A DNA stretch of 64,000 nucleotides from Lachnospiraceae bacterium. Its GTDB lineage: Bacteria > Bacillota > Clostridia > Lachnospirales > Lachnospiraceae. A program made the position numbers and the translations under genes. The stretch is taken from assembly GCA_017436865.1 (NCBI GenBank), contig JAFSCH010000054.1, positions 62,001-126,000 of the forward strand, read 5' to 3'. The first letter of the stretch is position 1, and every line of letters starts with the position of its first letter. Of the stretch, positions 28,712 to 38,146 are shown piece after piece. Under the pieces are notes generated by a model. The model did no database searches. It saw only the letters and a list, made by a program, of their open reading frames with translations, and had not been told where the DNA came from.

Positions 28712-28786
28712 AGTATACCTTAACCCTACATGCTATCTATAAAAATAACAGATTCTTTATCCATCATTATGCCCAAAGTTCTTCTG

Positions 28787-28816
28787 ATTATAGCACCTTT
28801 ATGGTAACCTAGTCAA
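28787..28816 (-). promoter_or_regulatory. Promoter for the TagA-like gene
   Basis: Minus strand TTGACT (28811-28816) and consensus TATAAT (28787-28792), with an 18-base spacer. Confidence 0.85.
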
Positions 28817-28853
28817 CCTTGGCAAATCGAAAACGCAGGGGGATTAACGCAAA

Positions 28854-28875
28854 AAAGACTCTATTTAGAGCCTTT
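28854..28875 (-). terminator. Terminator overlapping the stop of the WbaP-like gene
   Basis: A ten-base-pair stem (one G-U pair) spans the last codons of the phosphoglycosyltransferase; on the minus strand it is followed by six T residues. Confidence 0.75.
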
Positions 28876-30282
28876 TCTTGCTAATACTGTAAATACAGTC
28901 ATAAATAAAATTTTTATATCCAATGCCAATGACCAGTTATCAATATATTCAAGATCTAATTTTACAATTTCTTCAAAATCCTGAATATCACTACGTCCAC
29001 TTACCTGCCACATACCGGTAAGTCCTGGTGTAATACTCATACGTCTACGATAATAACCATTGTACTTCTCAAATTCATCCTCTGTTGGTGGACGTGTTCC
29101 TACAAGACTCATATCACCAAGAAAAATATTAAAAAACTGTGGTGTCTCATCAATACTAGTCTTACGAATAAAATTACCAACCTTTGTAATACGAGGATCA
29201 TGCTCCATCTTGAACATCAATCCCTTAATCTCATTCTGAGCCTCTAACTCTTTCTTGCGCTCTTCTGCATCTATGTACATGGAACGGAACTTCCATATTT
29301 TAAAGCGACGACCGTTTTTACCAATTCTTGTCTGAGAGAAGAATACTGGTCCCGGTGAATCAATCTTAATGGCAAGTGCTACAAATGGAGTAATAATGCA
29401 AGTCAAAATGATACCAACCAAAGATCCAACAATATCAATCACTCGCTTTACAAGCAATCTTCTAGAGTCCATAGACTGTAACGTAAAGGAAATCACAGAA
29501 TATCCTGCCATCTTTTGTACAAAAGTATTTGGATGATAATGACTAAATATATCTACGTTATAGTGACAAACAAGTCCCATCTCCTCAAATTTTGTAACCA
29601 TCTCTCGAATTTCCAACATAGGCACACCCGGAAGACATATAAACACTTCATCCACCATCATCTGACATACCACGTCAAACAAAGCCTCTTTTGACGCAAC
29701 TACAGGAATACCATTACAATTCTTTCCCTGTTTTTGTACATCATACAAAGCCATAGCGGTAATATCACGATCCCACGCATTTTCCTCTTTAAACTTAGCA
29801 ATCACTTCATCAGCCAGCATATTTAACGTCACAACCAACATCTTATTATTACTGTTGCTCTTACGATAATAATCCAGCATAAACTTTTTAAATATCATGT
29901 GTGCCGTAAATGTTATCACCGTATTGGTCACAGCAAAAATAGCATAAATCATACGTGAAAATTCATACGCCTGCTGATTCAAATACAAAACAACAATAAG
30001 TCCAACCATGATAATTGCCGTATAGCGAATTACATAGAATAACTCTGTCCAAAAATTACGCCAAAAAAAGTTTCTGTTTCCATCAAGAAACAAAGTATAC
30101 AGCAGGCATAAAATCAAAATATATGCACCTGCCGTAGCATGATAATCCTTTGGATACGCTTCTTTGATCAAATCAAATCGCAAAACCAATGCTAACCAAT
30201 ACGCCGCAAGTACGCTAATCATATCCATTAGCAACAAACTATAAGTTTCGATCATTTTGTTTTTTCTTCTTACGTTTTCCAT
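28861..30282 (-). CDS. Undecaprenyl-phosphate sugar phosphotransferase (WbaP-like initiator)
   Basis: This polytopic enzyme moves a sugar-1-phosphate onto undecaprenyl phosphate, the first membrane step of glycan assembly. Residues 1-125 hold about four helices, then a CoA-binding-like regulatory domain (about 140-265), then the catalytic domain: KRVIDIVGSLVG, PVFFSQTRIGKNGR, FKIWKFRSM, DETPQFFN and GLTGMWQVSGRS. The length (473) is usual. ATG 30282 follows GAGG by five bases. It has its own promoter, placed just after the preceding GT2 gene. Confidence 0.95.
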   Translation of the reverse strand: MENVRRKNKMIETYSLLLMDMISVLAAYWLALVLRFDLIKEAYPKDYHATAGAYILILCLLYTLFLDGNRNFFWRNFWTELFYVIRYTAIIMVGLIVVLYLNQQAYEFSRMIYAIFAVTNTVITFTAHMIFKKFMLDYYRKSNSNNKMLVVTLNMLADEVIAKFKEENAWDRDITAMALYDVQKQGKNCNGIPVVASKEALFDVVCQMMVDEVFICLPGVPMLEIREMVTKFEEMGLVCHYNVDIFSHYHPNTFVQKMAGYSVISFTLQSMDSRRLLVKRVIDIVGSLVGIILTCIITPFVALAIKIDSPGPVFFSQTRIGKNGRRFKIWKFRSMYIDAEERKKELEAQNEIKGLMFKMEHDPRITKVGNFIRKTSIDETPQFFNIFLGDMSLVGTRPPTEDEFEKYNGYYRRRMSITPGLTGMWQVSGRSDIQDFEEIVKLDLEYIDNWSLALDIKILFMTVFTVLARKGSK

Positions 30283-30332
30283 TTCTCCCTCAATTTTTCA
30301 AAAAACTTTATAAAATTTTAATAACCGTGAGG

Positions 30333-30361
30333 ATTATAGCACAAAGAGCGCATTCTTGCAA
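30333..30361 (-). promoter_or_regulatory. Promoter for the WbaP-like gene
   Basis: Minus strand TTGCAA (30356-30361) and TATAAT (30333-30338) with a 17-base spacer, directly downstream of the preceding GT2 stop. Confidence 0.85.
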
Positions 30362-30364
30362 ACC

Positions 30365-31156
30365 CTATGGCTTATATTTTCCAAATAAATTTAAAATAAG
30401 TATCTTCATCAGTTCACTATTACCCTTGAAAAAGCTTATTTTCGTAGGCGTTTTTCCTTTTTTCGGATACGCACGTGTTACCGGAATCTCACACGCTCGC
30501 ATGCCAAGCTGTGTCGCTCTTACCGATAAATATGCCAGCAACTCATAGGTCATAAAAACATCACGCAACGGTTTTACTCTCTCATCCGTCAGGTATTTTG
30601 CAGAATATGCACGATATGCATTGGTTGTATCAGTAAACCACTGTCCTGCTGTCAAGGAAATAACCGGCGCATGAATCAATCGAACAGATATATTACGAAT
30701 AAAAGGTGTATTGATAGCTTTTCCTCCCTTTATAAAGCGAGACCCTTGAATCAAGTCATATCCCTCTTGGAGCTTCTCAATAAAGCGTGGAACATCTTCT
30801 ATACTATCCTTATCATTTCCATCTACCGTAATAATCCCCTGATATCCTCTCTGCAATGCCCACCAAATTCCCATACGAAGCTGAGCACCCTGCTTACCAG
30901 CATCCTGCTTCACAAGAAGGGCATTTACATCAAGACTTCGTAAAACCTCCTCCTTGGTACATCCGTCTGTAGACTCACCATCACAGATTACAATATCTGC
31001 GTAGGAAGATACCTGATGATCCTTAGCACGTTGTAATTCTCTTCTAATCCTGTCACCTTCATTAATAATAGGAATCAGCACCACATAATCTTTCGTTTTC
31101 CCGCTATATTCTGTGCACGCAAACTTTGGTACACCTTCCTGCTTCTCATAAATCAT
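30365..31156 (-). CDS. GT2 glycosyltransferase, dolichol-phosphate-mannose-synthase-like
   Basis: This 263-residue GT-A enzyme without membrane helices has VLIPIINEGDR near the start, ADIVICDGESTDG and GIITVDGNDKDS as the DxD region, and LIQGSRFIKGGK. It resembles DPM-like enzymes that make polyprenyl-phosphate sugars. I chose ATG 31156: GGAG lies eight bases upstream and the codon overlaps the isomerase stop in an ATGA junction, so the two are coupled. The sugar is unknown. Confidence 0.85.
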   Translation of the reverse strand: MIYEKQEGVPKFACTEYSGKTKDYVVLIPIINEGDRIRRELQRAKDHQVSSYADIVICDGESTDGCTKEEVLRSLDVNALLVKQDAGKQGAQLRMGIWWALQRGYQGIITVDGNDKDSIEDVPRFIEKLQEGYDLIQGSRFIKGGKAINTPFIRNISVRLIHAPVISLTAGQWFTDTTNAYRAYSAKYLTDERVKPLRDVFMTYELLAYLSVRATQLGMRACEIPVTRAYPKKGKTPTKISFFKGNSELMKILILNLFGKYKP

Positions 31157-31947
31157 CCAAATATCTCCTTCACATAGCACATAATCTCTTCCAGTGCTGT
31201 CTTCTCAAATACTTCCTGTTTGCCCATCTCTATCGATACAAAACCAGAATATGCATTCTCCTTCAAAAAAGCAGCCAACTCCTTATGCAAACCTCTCTTC
31301 TCAAGCGGCTTCAATCCCGGTTCACTAATATGTACATGACTAATTCCTTCCACATATCCTTCTAGAATTTCTACTGCTTCATGATTACAAATCATAGTTC
31401 CAACATCTAGATTCAAGCCAAATCCCGGTACCTCAACCTGTTTCAAAAGTTCCAATGCTTCCTTCGTATCATTAATATAATTCGTATTATAGATAGGAGG
31501 ATTTGCCTCCATACCAATTACCGTTCCCTTCTCTGCTGTGTACATACTAAGCTCCTTGAAAAACGGTAACGCAAACTCTTTTGACATTCCTTCTGGAACT
31601 ACACGGTTTCTCGGACAACCAAATACGAGATTCTTACAGCCGATTGTTGCTGCAAAATCAATTGCCTTTTTCGTATATGTACTCAGTATTTCTCTTTCCT
31701 GTTCGCTTCCAAAGATTTTCTCCTGTCTGCCAAACCAGATTGACTGCATCGATGGCACCTTAAAACCATATTTCTTTTCTAATTCCTGCTGCCACTTTAA
31801 GGCAGCTTTCAGATTCTCATAAGGATTCTGTGGAAAGATTCTGGTTGGGGCAATCTCTAAACCTTCATAACCTATCTCTTTCATCAATCCATACATTTGC
31901 TCATCCTGTTCTACTGTCCATGCGATATTTGATATTGCAAGCTTCAT
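31153..31947 (-). CDS. Sugar isomerase/epimerase, xylose-isomerase-like TIM barrel
   Basis: This cytoplasmic 264-residue protein matches AP-endonuclease-2/xylose-isomerase-like barrels (IolE, IolH and tagatose epimerase relatives). Metal-ligand regions show as VIGMEANPP (Glu), FGLNLDVGTM (Asp), GISHVHISEPG (His) and VSIEMGKQE (Glu). It starts at ATG 31947 after GGTGA. Placed between the reductase gene and a GT2 gene, it probably isomerises a keto-sugar or inosose used by the transferase. The substrate is inferred only from context. Confidence 0.82.
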   Translation of the reverse strand: MKLAISNIAWTVEQDEQMYGLMKEIGYEGLEIAPTRIFPQNPYENLKAALKWQQELEKKYGFKVPSMQSIWFGRQEKIFGSEQEREILSTYTKKAIDFAATIGCKNLVFGCPRNRVVPEGMSKEFALPFFKELSMYTAEKGTVIGMEANPPIYNTNYINDTKEALELLKQVEVPGFGLNLDVGTMICNHEAVEILEGYVEGISHVHISEPGLKPLEKRGLHKELAAFLKENAYSGFVSIEMGKQEVFEKTALEEIMCYVKEIFG

Positions 31948-31994
31948 ATCTTCACCATTCCTATCTGTAATTATTCAGTACTTTCCTAATTACC

Positions 31995-32915
31995 TTATTT
32001 ATTACTTACAAAATCTCCAATTCTTTGTAAAATCTCATCTTTATCACAGATATAACCGTCTTTGCCGCCGAACACATCAGCATATTCGGTTCTATAGTCA
32101 TAGAAAACAGGCTCTCCACCAAGCTCATTGCAAAAGACTTCTCCTGTCAGATACTCATACACAGCCGCTGCTGAGACAGGCTCTGTGGCAGGATGCCATA
32201 ATCTGATATCATGCTTCAATGCTGCCTGAATATCATCCCACAGACGCTCTAATGGATAAAACTGATACACATTACGGCTATCGGTAAAATTCAGTGCCGT
32301 AAATCCCAGCTTCTTAAAGCATGCCTTCAATCCTTCCTTCTTCTCTGCCGAAAGCTCCCTACACTTATAAAAACCATTATCCTGTAAGTCATAGCATTCC
32401 TTCAATAATTCCGGCTCCTTGACTGATAACTCTGCAAATTTTTCTTCTTTCAACATAAAAGGAATCACATTGATATAATCATAGATAAAATTCTTCTTGA
32501 TATTGATTCCAAATAATCCAGGCAAACGAATAATCAATGCATCCGGATACTTTTCTCTTACCCAGCACTCTAAACGATAACGATTCAAACCATACGCATG
32601 AAGTCCCTCGCAATCAACCTCATCCTTTTCCGTCTTGCCATTTGGCTCCTTCCACACATCTACCGTTGAAATCAAAACAAGCTTTTTCGGTGCAATCTTT
32701 CTAATATTCTCTTTTGCCTGCTCAATCAGCTCCATGTCTTTTTCAGGCGCATTATTTGCTAAGTATTTCTCGGCACGAAGCCCTGAATAAATCAGCAAAT
32801 CCGGTTCTAAGCCGTATGCTTCCTCTATATTTTTCGAATTATATACCTGATCAATCTGTCCCTTTGCATAAATATTACTCCCCACAAAGCCCGTATATCC
32901 AACTAACGCTACCAC
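31995..32915 (-). CDS. NAD(P)-dependent sugar epimerase/reductase, divergent
   Basis: It starts with a Rossmann loop, VALVGYTGFVGSNI, and keeps extended-SDR-like landmarks (VLISTVDVW; the region HAYGLNRYRLECW with Tyr and Arg where SDRs have YxxxK; ALIIRLPGLFG). Lys is missing from the normal YxxxK position, so it is a divergent member. The start is GTG 32915 with GGAGGAG upstream, behind the GT2 stop by 11 bases. It is not RfbD. With the isomerase and FAD enzyme it may make an unusual sugar. Confidence 0.75.
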   Translation of the reverse strand: MVALVGYTGFVGSNIYAKGQIDQVYNSKNIEEAYGLEPDLLIYSGLRAEKYLANNAPEKDMELIEQAKENIRKIAPKKLVLISTVDVWKEPNGKTEKDEVDCEGLHAYGLNRYRLECWVREKYPDALIIRLPGLFGINIKKNFIYDYINVIPFMLKEEKFAELSVKEPELLKECYDLQDNGFYKCRELSAEKKEGLKACFKKLGFTALNFTDSRNVYQFYPLERLWDDIQAALKHDIRLWHPATEPVSAAAVYEYLTGEVFCNELGGEPVFYDYRTEYADVFGGKDGYICDKDEILQRIGDFVSNK

Positions 32916-32926
32916 TTTCGCTCCTC

Positions 32927-33877
32927 CTATTTTGTCAATTTCTCAATACTTTCAAAACTGTATTTTTTTCTCTTAAACACCAAATCAACTAATATCTGCA
33001 AATATTTAATGATAATCGTAAGGATTCCAAATAGACCAAAAAACGCAAACGCCATAAAGAAAATTGTCGTTGTCCAGCCTGCTACCGGTGTGCTAAGAAG
33101 ATAAATCACTACCGAATACGCTGCAACCAATACCGCAACCAGCATCATCACAATCGTCATAGTAATCGAAAAACGATACCCTATTTCAGTGAATAAAATC
33201 AGAGAATCTACCGCCAAATCCCTACGATACTTTTCCTCTCTCTTATCATCCCTCGAAGCTGTCTTAACTCTTGTTGTCGCATACTTCATATTCGCTGTTT
33301 TTAAACCACAATTTGCATAAACCGCCTTTCGATAAGGTACCGTCTTATTCATACCGCTAATACGATTAATTACTCTCCTGCTCAGGATACGAAAACGTTC
33401 TGTCTGCATCTGATAAGAATAATCTGTAAAATGGTTAAAAATATAATAAAAAACCTTCGATGTTGCTCTCTGTTTGCAATTCGGTGAAACACTCACAATA
33501 TCATAACCTTCTAATGACTTACGATATACGTTCATAATTTCTTCTTCGTCAAAATCAAGAATGGTGGCATCAAATTCCAGTACAAAATCTCCAATCGAAA
33601 GATCGACACCCGCATTCATGGCCACCTCAAGTCCATGATAATAACTCATATTTAATACCGAAACCGATGTATGCTGTGCTTCCTTACTAACCTTCTTAAT
33701 CACAGATACACTATCATCATCCGAATCATCATTTACACAGATAATCTCTGAATGTTCAAAGTTATCCTCCATCACCTTCATAACAGCTCGTAAAAAGGCC
33801 TCTATACGTTTCTCTGCGTTATGCACATAGATCACCGCAGACATGAAATTCTTCTCTTTGTTTTTTATATTAGTCAT
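32927..33877 (-). CDS. GT2 glycosyltransferase with C-terminal membrane helices (GtrB-like)
   Basis: Residues 10-225 are a GT-A domain (SAVIYVHNAEKR; IICVNDDSDDDS; FVLEFDATILDFDEEE), followed by two membrane helices (about 230-255 and 265-292). This is the layout of GtrB/DPM1-type polyprenyl-phosphate glycosyltransferases. GAGG lies nine bases before ATG 33877, and the start overlaps the FAD oxidoreductase stop by eight bases. It likely makes a lipid-linked sugar for transfer outside the cell; which sugar is unknown. Confidence 0.85.
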   Translation of the reverse strand: MTNIKNKEKNFMSAVIYVHNAEKRIEAFLRAVMKVMEDNFEHSEIICVNDDSDDDSVSVIKKVSKEAQHTSVSVLNMSYYHGLEVAMNAGVDLSIGDFVLEFDATILDFDEEEIMNVYRKSLEGYDIVSVSPNCKQRATSKVFYYIFNHFTDYSYQMQTERFRILSRRVINRISGMNKTVPYRKAVYANCGLKTANMKYATTRVKTASRDDKREEKYRRDLAVDSLILFTEIGYRFSITMTIVMMLVAVLVAAYSVVIYLLSTPVAGWTTTIFFMAFAFFGLFGILTIIIKYLQILVDLVFKRKKYSFESIEKLTK

Positions 33878-34997
33878 TACTTAATACCTCATCTAAGTCA
33901 TACACTGTATTAATTTTCCCTGAAAGAACACCTACGAAAGTAGGATTGATCGAATACGTCCTAACCACGGTTGGTCTGGAATCATCAATCTCTGAACTCA
34001 TCAAAATCGGCTTCATGGAAAATAGCGAATCATGATACGAAAAACCATATTCTTCTCTCAAATATTTTCTTGCAAGATTTGCCATGTAAGGAAACGCACT
34101 TGCAGGCTTTGCCGGACAATCATTACAATTACCAAGGCTTGCAGCACTACAATATCCATCACTCTTCTCCTGACAGGCAAATGTCGGTGTCGAATCATAG
34201 CTTGTGGTATGCGGTGTAAACGTAACCGATGTCAGAGAATGTAGCCCTGTCTTACCAAAAGGCATAATCGAGAAAAACGGGCCATCCATTACTGTAAATC
34301 CGTATGGCTTGAGCTTCTCATTCACATCACAAAGAATAATCTCACACAATTCATACTTAATCTTAAACTTCTCAAATCCCAGCATATCAAGAATCTGATT
34401 CGTGGATGCATAAGTGGCATTCAAAAGAAATCCTGTCTGCATACTCCTGCCATCTGCAAGCGTCAGTTCATACACATCACTCATTCTGCCAATGCTGACA
34501 ATATCCACACCATACCAAATCTCAACATTCCTCAGTTGCTCCAGCTTATCCAGAAAATAATCTTTCAAAATCATAGCATCATAGGTATATTCTCTTGTCA
34601 AAAACGCTCCATCGCACATGCCATCCCGGAAAAATTTTCCCGGTTGTAATTCCTCACACGGAATCTCCGCAGCATCGCAAAACTTTTTGAACTGCTCACC
34701 ACTTGACCATGAGTATTCACTCGATGTCGCATAAATCTTCTCAAATTCCCGATTAATACAGAATCCATAATCCTTGTTAAAGCGTTCAAAATAACCCGCT
34801 GACTTTAAGGCAGTCGAAATGGACCTTGGATAATGATATCCTTGGTGTACTCTTGCCTGATTAATATAAGTGGCTCTACGAAATGGTGTCGGATCTTTCT
34901 CTAATACCAGTACACTTTGTCCTTTTTCGCCACAGAACAATGCGGAATACAAGCCATAAAGACCAGCACCGATTATAATTTTGTCATATTTTTTCAT
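33870..34997 (-). CDS. FAD-dependent oxidoreductase
   Basis: The N-terminus has a classic dinucleotide fold (DKIIIGAGLYGLYSALFCGE) with VLVLEKD at the end of beta-2, as in the DAO family. A Cys cluster (about residues 280-300: CQEKSDGYCSA, GNCNDCP) may bind a metal. 375 residues. AGGA lies seven bases before ATG 34997, four bases behind the GT4 gene stop. Such an enzyme inside a glycosyltransferase cassette points to oxidation of a sugar or an amino group, but no substrate can be named. Confidence 0.82.
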   Translation of the reverse strand: MKKYDKIIIGAGLYGLYSALFCGEKGQSVLVLEKDPTPFRRATYINQARVHQGYHYPRSISTALKSAGYFERFNKDYGFCINREFEKIYATSSEYSWSSGEQFKKFCDAAEIPCEELQPGKFFRDGMCDGAFLTREYTYDAMILKDYFLDKLEQLRNVEIWYGVDIVSIGRMSDVYELTLADGRSMQTGFLLNATYASTNQILDMLGFEKFKIKYELCEIILCDVNEKLKPYGFTVMDGPFFSIMPFGKTGLHSLTSVTFTPHTTSYDSTPTFACQEKSDGYCSAASLGNCNDCPAKPASAFPYMANLARKYLREEYGFSYHDSLFSMKPILMSSEIDDSRPTVVRTYSINPTFVGVLSGKINTVYDLDEVLSND

Positions 34998-35001
34998 ATC
35001 T

Positions 35002-36108
35002 CTATCCTACTAGCGCCTTCCAATACTGCTTCACAATTTTGTCCCACGTAAAGCGCTCCACATTCTTGCTCCCTCTTTCAATCAACTCTTCCTGAAGCAC
35101 TTCATCCTGTGACAACCTCTCCATCGTTACTGCAACCTCTTTATAATCTGTAGGATTAACCAGCAATGCTGCATCTCCTACTACTTCCGGCAGGGAACTG
35201 ATACCAGAACAAATAACAGCCGTTTTTAATTGCATTGCCTCTAATGGCGGGAATCCAAACCCCTCCACTAAGGACAAAAACAGAAAACCTCTTGCATCTG
35301 CAATCATTTTGTGCATTTCTGCATTCGACGCAATATATTTATAACACTCTATGTGTCCCTTTGCTTCCTGCAATATCGAAAACTCATCACAGTCAGCAAT
35401 ACCTATAATCTTCAAAGACAGCGGACGTTCCACTCTTTTATAATACGCCTCATAGCTCTTCACAATTCCTTCTGCATTTTTATGAGGAAGTCCGGATGTA
35501 ATCGCTATAAAGTAATCCTGTTTTTGATTTTCCACAGGCTGAATCAAATTGCATCCGTTATTTATTACCTCTATTTTCTCCTCCCTTACATGAGCATATT
35601 CCAAAATATCCTGTTTGGAAGCCTGTGAAATGGTTATAACCTTGTCGCAATGTTTAATCGATGCCTTTAATCTCCACATGATATAAAAATTCTCCAGCTT
35701 GTTGAAAAAACCCGGATAATGCTTATCATAATAAAACGGAATCATGTCATGCACAATAATCGTCTCTTTTGTCAGATGTAACATAGAAGAAAATCCTCTC
35801 GGATAGACAATCTGGTCAGCCTTATATTTTTTAGCATAAAAAGGTGCTAGAAAAAGCTCCCAAAAAATGCAAAAAAGCTTATTGAGTGGATTATATTTCA
35901 TAGAAATAAACTCTACCCCTTCCATCTTAAAATCCTTTGCATTCTGCTCTGTTCCCAATACAAGAATCCTTGTATTCTGAATCGTTGAATCCGTACTTCT
36001 TGCCTTCTCTGCGACCAAATTTCTTACCAGATTCAATGCCAAATTATAAATACCAATACTTTTACCTGCACCCTTAACAAGCTTAAAGCAGTCTATTACT
36101 AAAATCAT
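35002..36108 (-). CDS. GT4 glycosyltransferase (GT-B fold)
   Basis: This 368-residue GT-B enzyme has the donor-binding C-terminal block [18 protein letters not shown] (the ExxxxxxxE signature), ALLVNPTDY and [12 protein letters not shown] in the middle. The N-terminus reads [20 protein letters not shown] chose ATG 36108 with GGAG ten bases upstream, since further upstream frames add a non-conserved leader. It starts a six-gene cassette that runs to the GT2 gene at 30365. Confidence 0.9.
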   Translation of the reverse strand: MILVIDCFKLVKGAGKSIGIYNLALNLVRNLVAEKARSTDSTIQNTRILVLGTEQNAKDFKMEGVEFISMKYNPLNKLFCIFWELFLAPFYAKKYKADQIVYPRGFSSMLHLTKETIIVHDMIPFYYDKHYPGFFNKLENFYIMWRLKASIKHCDKVITISQASKQDILEYAHVREEKIEVINNGCNLIQPVENQKQDYFIAITSGLPHKNAEGIVKSYEAYYKRVERPLSLKIIGIADCDEFSILQEAKGHIECYKYIASNAEMHKMIADARGFLFLSLVEGFGFPPLEAMQLKTAVICSGISSLPEVVGDAALLVNPTDYKEVAVTMERLSQDEVLQEELIERGSKNVERFTWDKIVKQYWKALVG

Positions 36109-36200
36109 TCTGTCTAATCTCCTATCCACTTGCAAGAATTTCATACAATATTCTTGCCTAAATCTCACTTCTCTACAGCAATTGCCTATCACACAAAAAG

Positions 36201-36220
36201 TGCAAGCTGTGCAGCTTGCA
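36201..36220 (-). terminator. Terminator-like hairpin ahead of the GT4 gene
   Basis: TGCAAGCT (36201-36208) and AGCTTGCA (36213-36220) pair perfectly; on the minus strand the stem is followed by CTTTTTG. It may stop transcripts from the BspA-like gene or act as an attenuator. Confidence 0.7.
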
Positions 36221-36250
36221 TATTACCACTATGTTACAACCTTTTCCCAT

Positions 36251-36294
36251 TAATCAATAAAAGCTATCATTTACATGATAGCTTTTATTGATTA
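36251..36294. terminator. Perfect 20-bp stem, four-base loop
   Basis: Positions 36251-36270 and 36275-36294 are exact complements. A and T tracts inside the stem suit a bidirectional terminator. It lies downstream of the BspA-like paralogue. Confidence 0.8.
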
Positions 36295-36354
36295 CATAAA
36301 ATTATACTCTATATTTGAAAAACATTCAATCGAATACTGTTCTAGTAACTCTAT

Positions 36355-37353
36355 TTACTTGTATACCAATGCATATGCAGTAGTTGGTGTATCTGTTTCA
36401 AAGGTAATCGTATCAAGGTTCATATCTAAATCATCATAAATATTTACCACGCCATAACCGATTGCTAATAAACGGAAACTTCTTCCAACCTGTCTGTATT
36501 TCTGTGGAATCGTCAATGTATACTGCATCGGCTTATCTGTTTTCTCCACAACCTTGTTGCTCTTTTCCACAACCATGCTATAGGTTGTTGCAAATGTATA
36601 ATCACCAATGAATGCCGCATATGCTTCATAGCAAGCTCTACCAGGATATCTACGTTGTGCAGAAACCTTATAAGAAGGGTCTGGATTTGTGTTTGCCAAA
36701 CGTAAAATCGGTGTAGCAACACCACCATTACTATTGCTGTTTACATCTGCCCAAGGTGCATCCTCATCAGTTGCCCAGTATACATTCCATATTGATGGAT
36801 TCACGCTTGTCTGAAAAGCAGTTGCTGTGTTCTTATCATCAAATATATAGCAAGCTCCCATACTATTAGTCTGTGCAAAAGCTTTGATACTATCCAAACT
36901 CGTATATGGAATTGTTCCAATCATTTCCGTTCTTTCCTGTTTACCATTAATACGGAATATTGGCATATAAGAAATTCCTTCAAATGAAGTATAGTCCTTA
37001 ATAAAAGTCTTAGAATCCATAGTAACATGCTTAATGCTCTTTACACCATAAAAGGCATATTTTCCAATAGAAGTAATGGTGTCATCAATCGTTACATATT
37101 CATAGCTTGTTTTGTCCCAAGGACGCTTATACAACTCCCAATAATCAAAATCCGGTAACTCTCCAGTTCCTGATATTCTTATCATATTATCAGCCATCTT
37201 AACTTTAATATCTGTTCCTTGTAAATAATGCCATCCATCTCCATTATTAATCCATGTTTCACCCGCTGCTTCGACCTTACTTACGGGTGCTACAGTAAAT
37301 ACTAATGCAATCGCCAGAACTGCTGCGAAAAATTTCTTTGCAATCTTTTTCAT
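36355..37353 (-). CDS. Secreted BspA-like leucine-rich-repeat protein (second paralogue)
   Basis: It has a signal peptide (KKIAKKFFAAVLAIALVFTV, cleavage near KVEAAGE) and a BspA-type repeat (VTIDDTITSIGKYAFYGVKSIKHVTM, about residues 75-100), then a C-terminal beta domain ending TTAYALVYK. The repeat, the middle part (TIPYTSLDSIKAF) and the end match the gene at 22151-23185, so the two are paralogues. I chose ATG 37353, seven bases after AGGAG. It stands alone between a near-consensus promoter and two hairpins. Function unknown beyond surface or secreted binding. Confidence 0.85.
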   Translation of the reverse strand: MKKIAKKFFAAVLAIALVFTVAPVSKVEAAGETWINNGDGWHYLQGTDIKVKMADNMIRISGTGELPDFDYWELYKRPWDKTSYEYVTIDDTITSIGKYAFYGVKSIKHVTMDSKTFIKDYTSFEGISYMPIFRINGKQERTEMIGTIPYTSLDSIKAFAQTNSMGACYIFDDKNTATAFQTSVNPSIWNVYWATDEDAPWADVNSNSNGGVATPILRLANTNPDPSYKVSAQRRYPGRACYEAYAAFIGDYTFATTYSMVVEKSNKVVEKTDKPMQYTLTIPQKYRQVGRSFRLLAIGYGVVNIYDDLDMNLDTITFETDTPTTAYALVYK

Positions 37354-37392
37354 AACCATTCTCCTTCCTTTTTGAAGCACTTCGTTAATTTT

Positions 37393-37421
37393 AGTGTATC
37401 TTTAAATCTGAATTTTGTCAA
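37393..37421 (-). promoter_or_regulatory. Promoter of the second BspA-like gene
   Basis: Minus strand TTGACA (37416-37421) and TACACT (37393-37398), 17-base spacer. Confidence 0.8.
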
Positions 37422-37471
37422 CGAATTCAGTCAATTCCATTCAAAAGTGTTTATCCTTTTATCTTAAATAA

Positions 37472-38146
37472 CTAGAATGTCACTTCTCCATCATGATCAA
37501 GTAAGGAAGCATATTCCACACCCTCAATATTATATATTTCATCCAACAATTCACTTTCATTACCTGTTTTAAGCTCAACAATCATATTCAGCTGACCATT
37601 CGTTATATTTCTTGATTTTACTTTATAATATTTCGATTCAGCAGCTACAACATCCAATATTTCATTTTGCATGTCACTATAGGTTGCTCGCACAACCAAA
37701 ATCATAGGTACCTTTGCCACCGGAATCATATCCAGCACAAAAATCATAATTGTTATAATAATAGAAACAATTGCCGCGATATTATAAAATCCAGCTCCGC
37801 AAATAATACCTACTGCAATAGACCAAAACAAAAACACAAGATCAAGCGGATCCTTTACTGCCGTACGGAAACGTACAATAGAAAGCGCACCTACCATACC
37901 AAGGGATACTACGATACTAGACTGAATGGTTATAATAATTGCTGCTGTGATCATCGCTAATGCTGCTAGCGAAACATTAAAGCTCTTGTTATAAAAATTC
38001 TTTCTACTGATCACTCGGTAAATGAAAAATATGTATAGCGCTAATACCAATGTTATCATTAAGGTCACTACGATATCCTGCGTACTGATATCTCCCGTAT
38101 TAAAATTTGTTAGAAATGATTTTTTAAATGTATCCTGTATACTCAT
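37472..38146 (-). CDS. DUF4956 membrane protein
   Basis: This 224-residue protein has three or four helices in its first 145 residues (including MITAAIIITIQSSIVVSLGM and GALSIVRFRTAVKDP, the DUF4956 hallmark) and a small cytoplasmic domain with an ACT-like pattern at the end. Its ATG overlaps the VTC stop by four bases (ATGA), so the pair is coupled. DUF4956 often sits next to VTC-domain proteins; its biochemical role is unknown. Confidence 0.9.
   Translation of the reverse strand: MSIQDTFKKSFLTNFNTGDISTQDIVVTLMITLVLALYIFFIYRVISRKNFYNKSFNVSLAALAMITAAIIITIQSSIVVSLGMVGALSIVRFRTAVKDPLDLVFLFWSIAVGIICGAGFYNIAAIVSIIITIMIFVLDMIPVAKVPMILVVRATYSDMQNEILDVVAAESKYYKVKSRNITNGQLNMIVELKTGNESELLDEIYNIEGVEYASLLDHDGEVTF

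Noticed and set aside
31995..32915. Calling this gene rfbD
   Set aside because: It lacks the RfbD motif order and the YxxxK lysine, and is not adjacent to rfbA/B/C.
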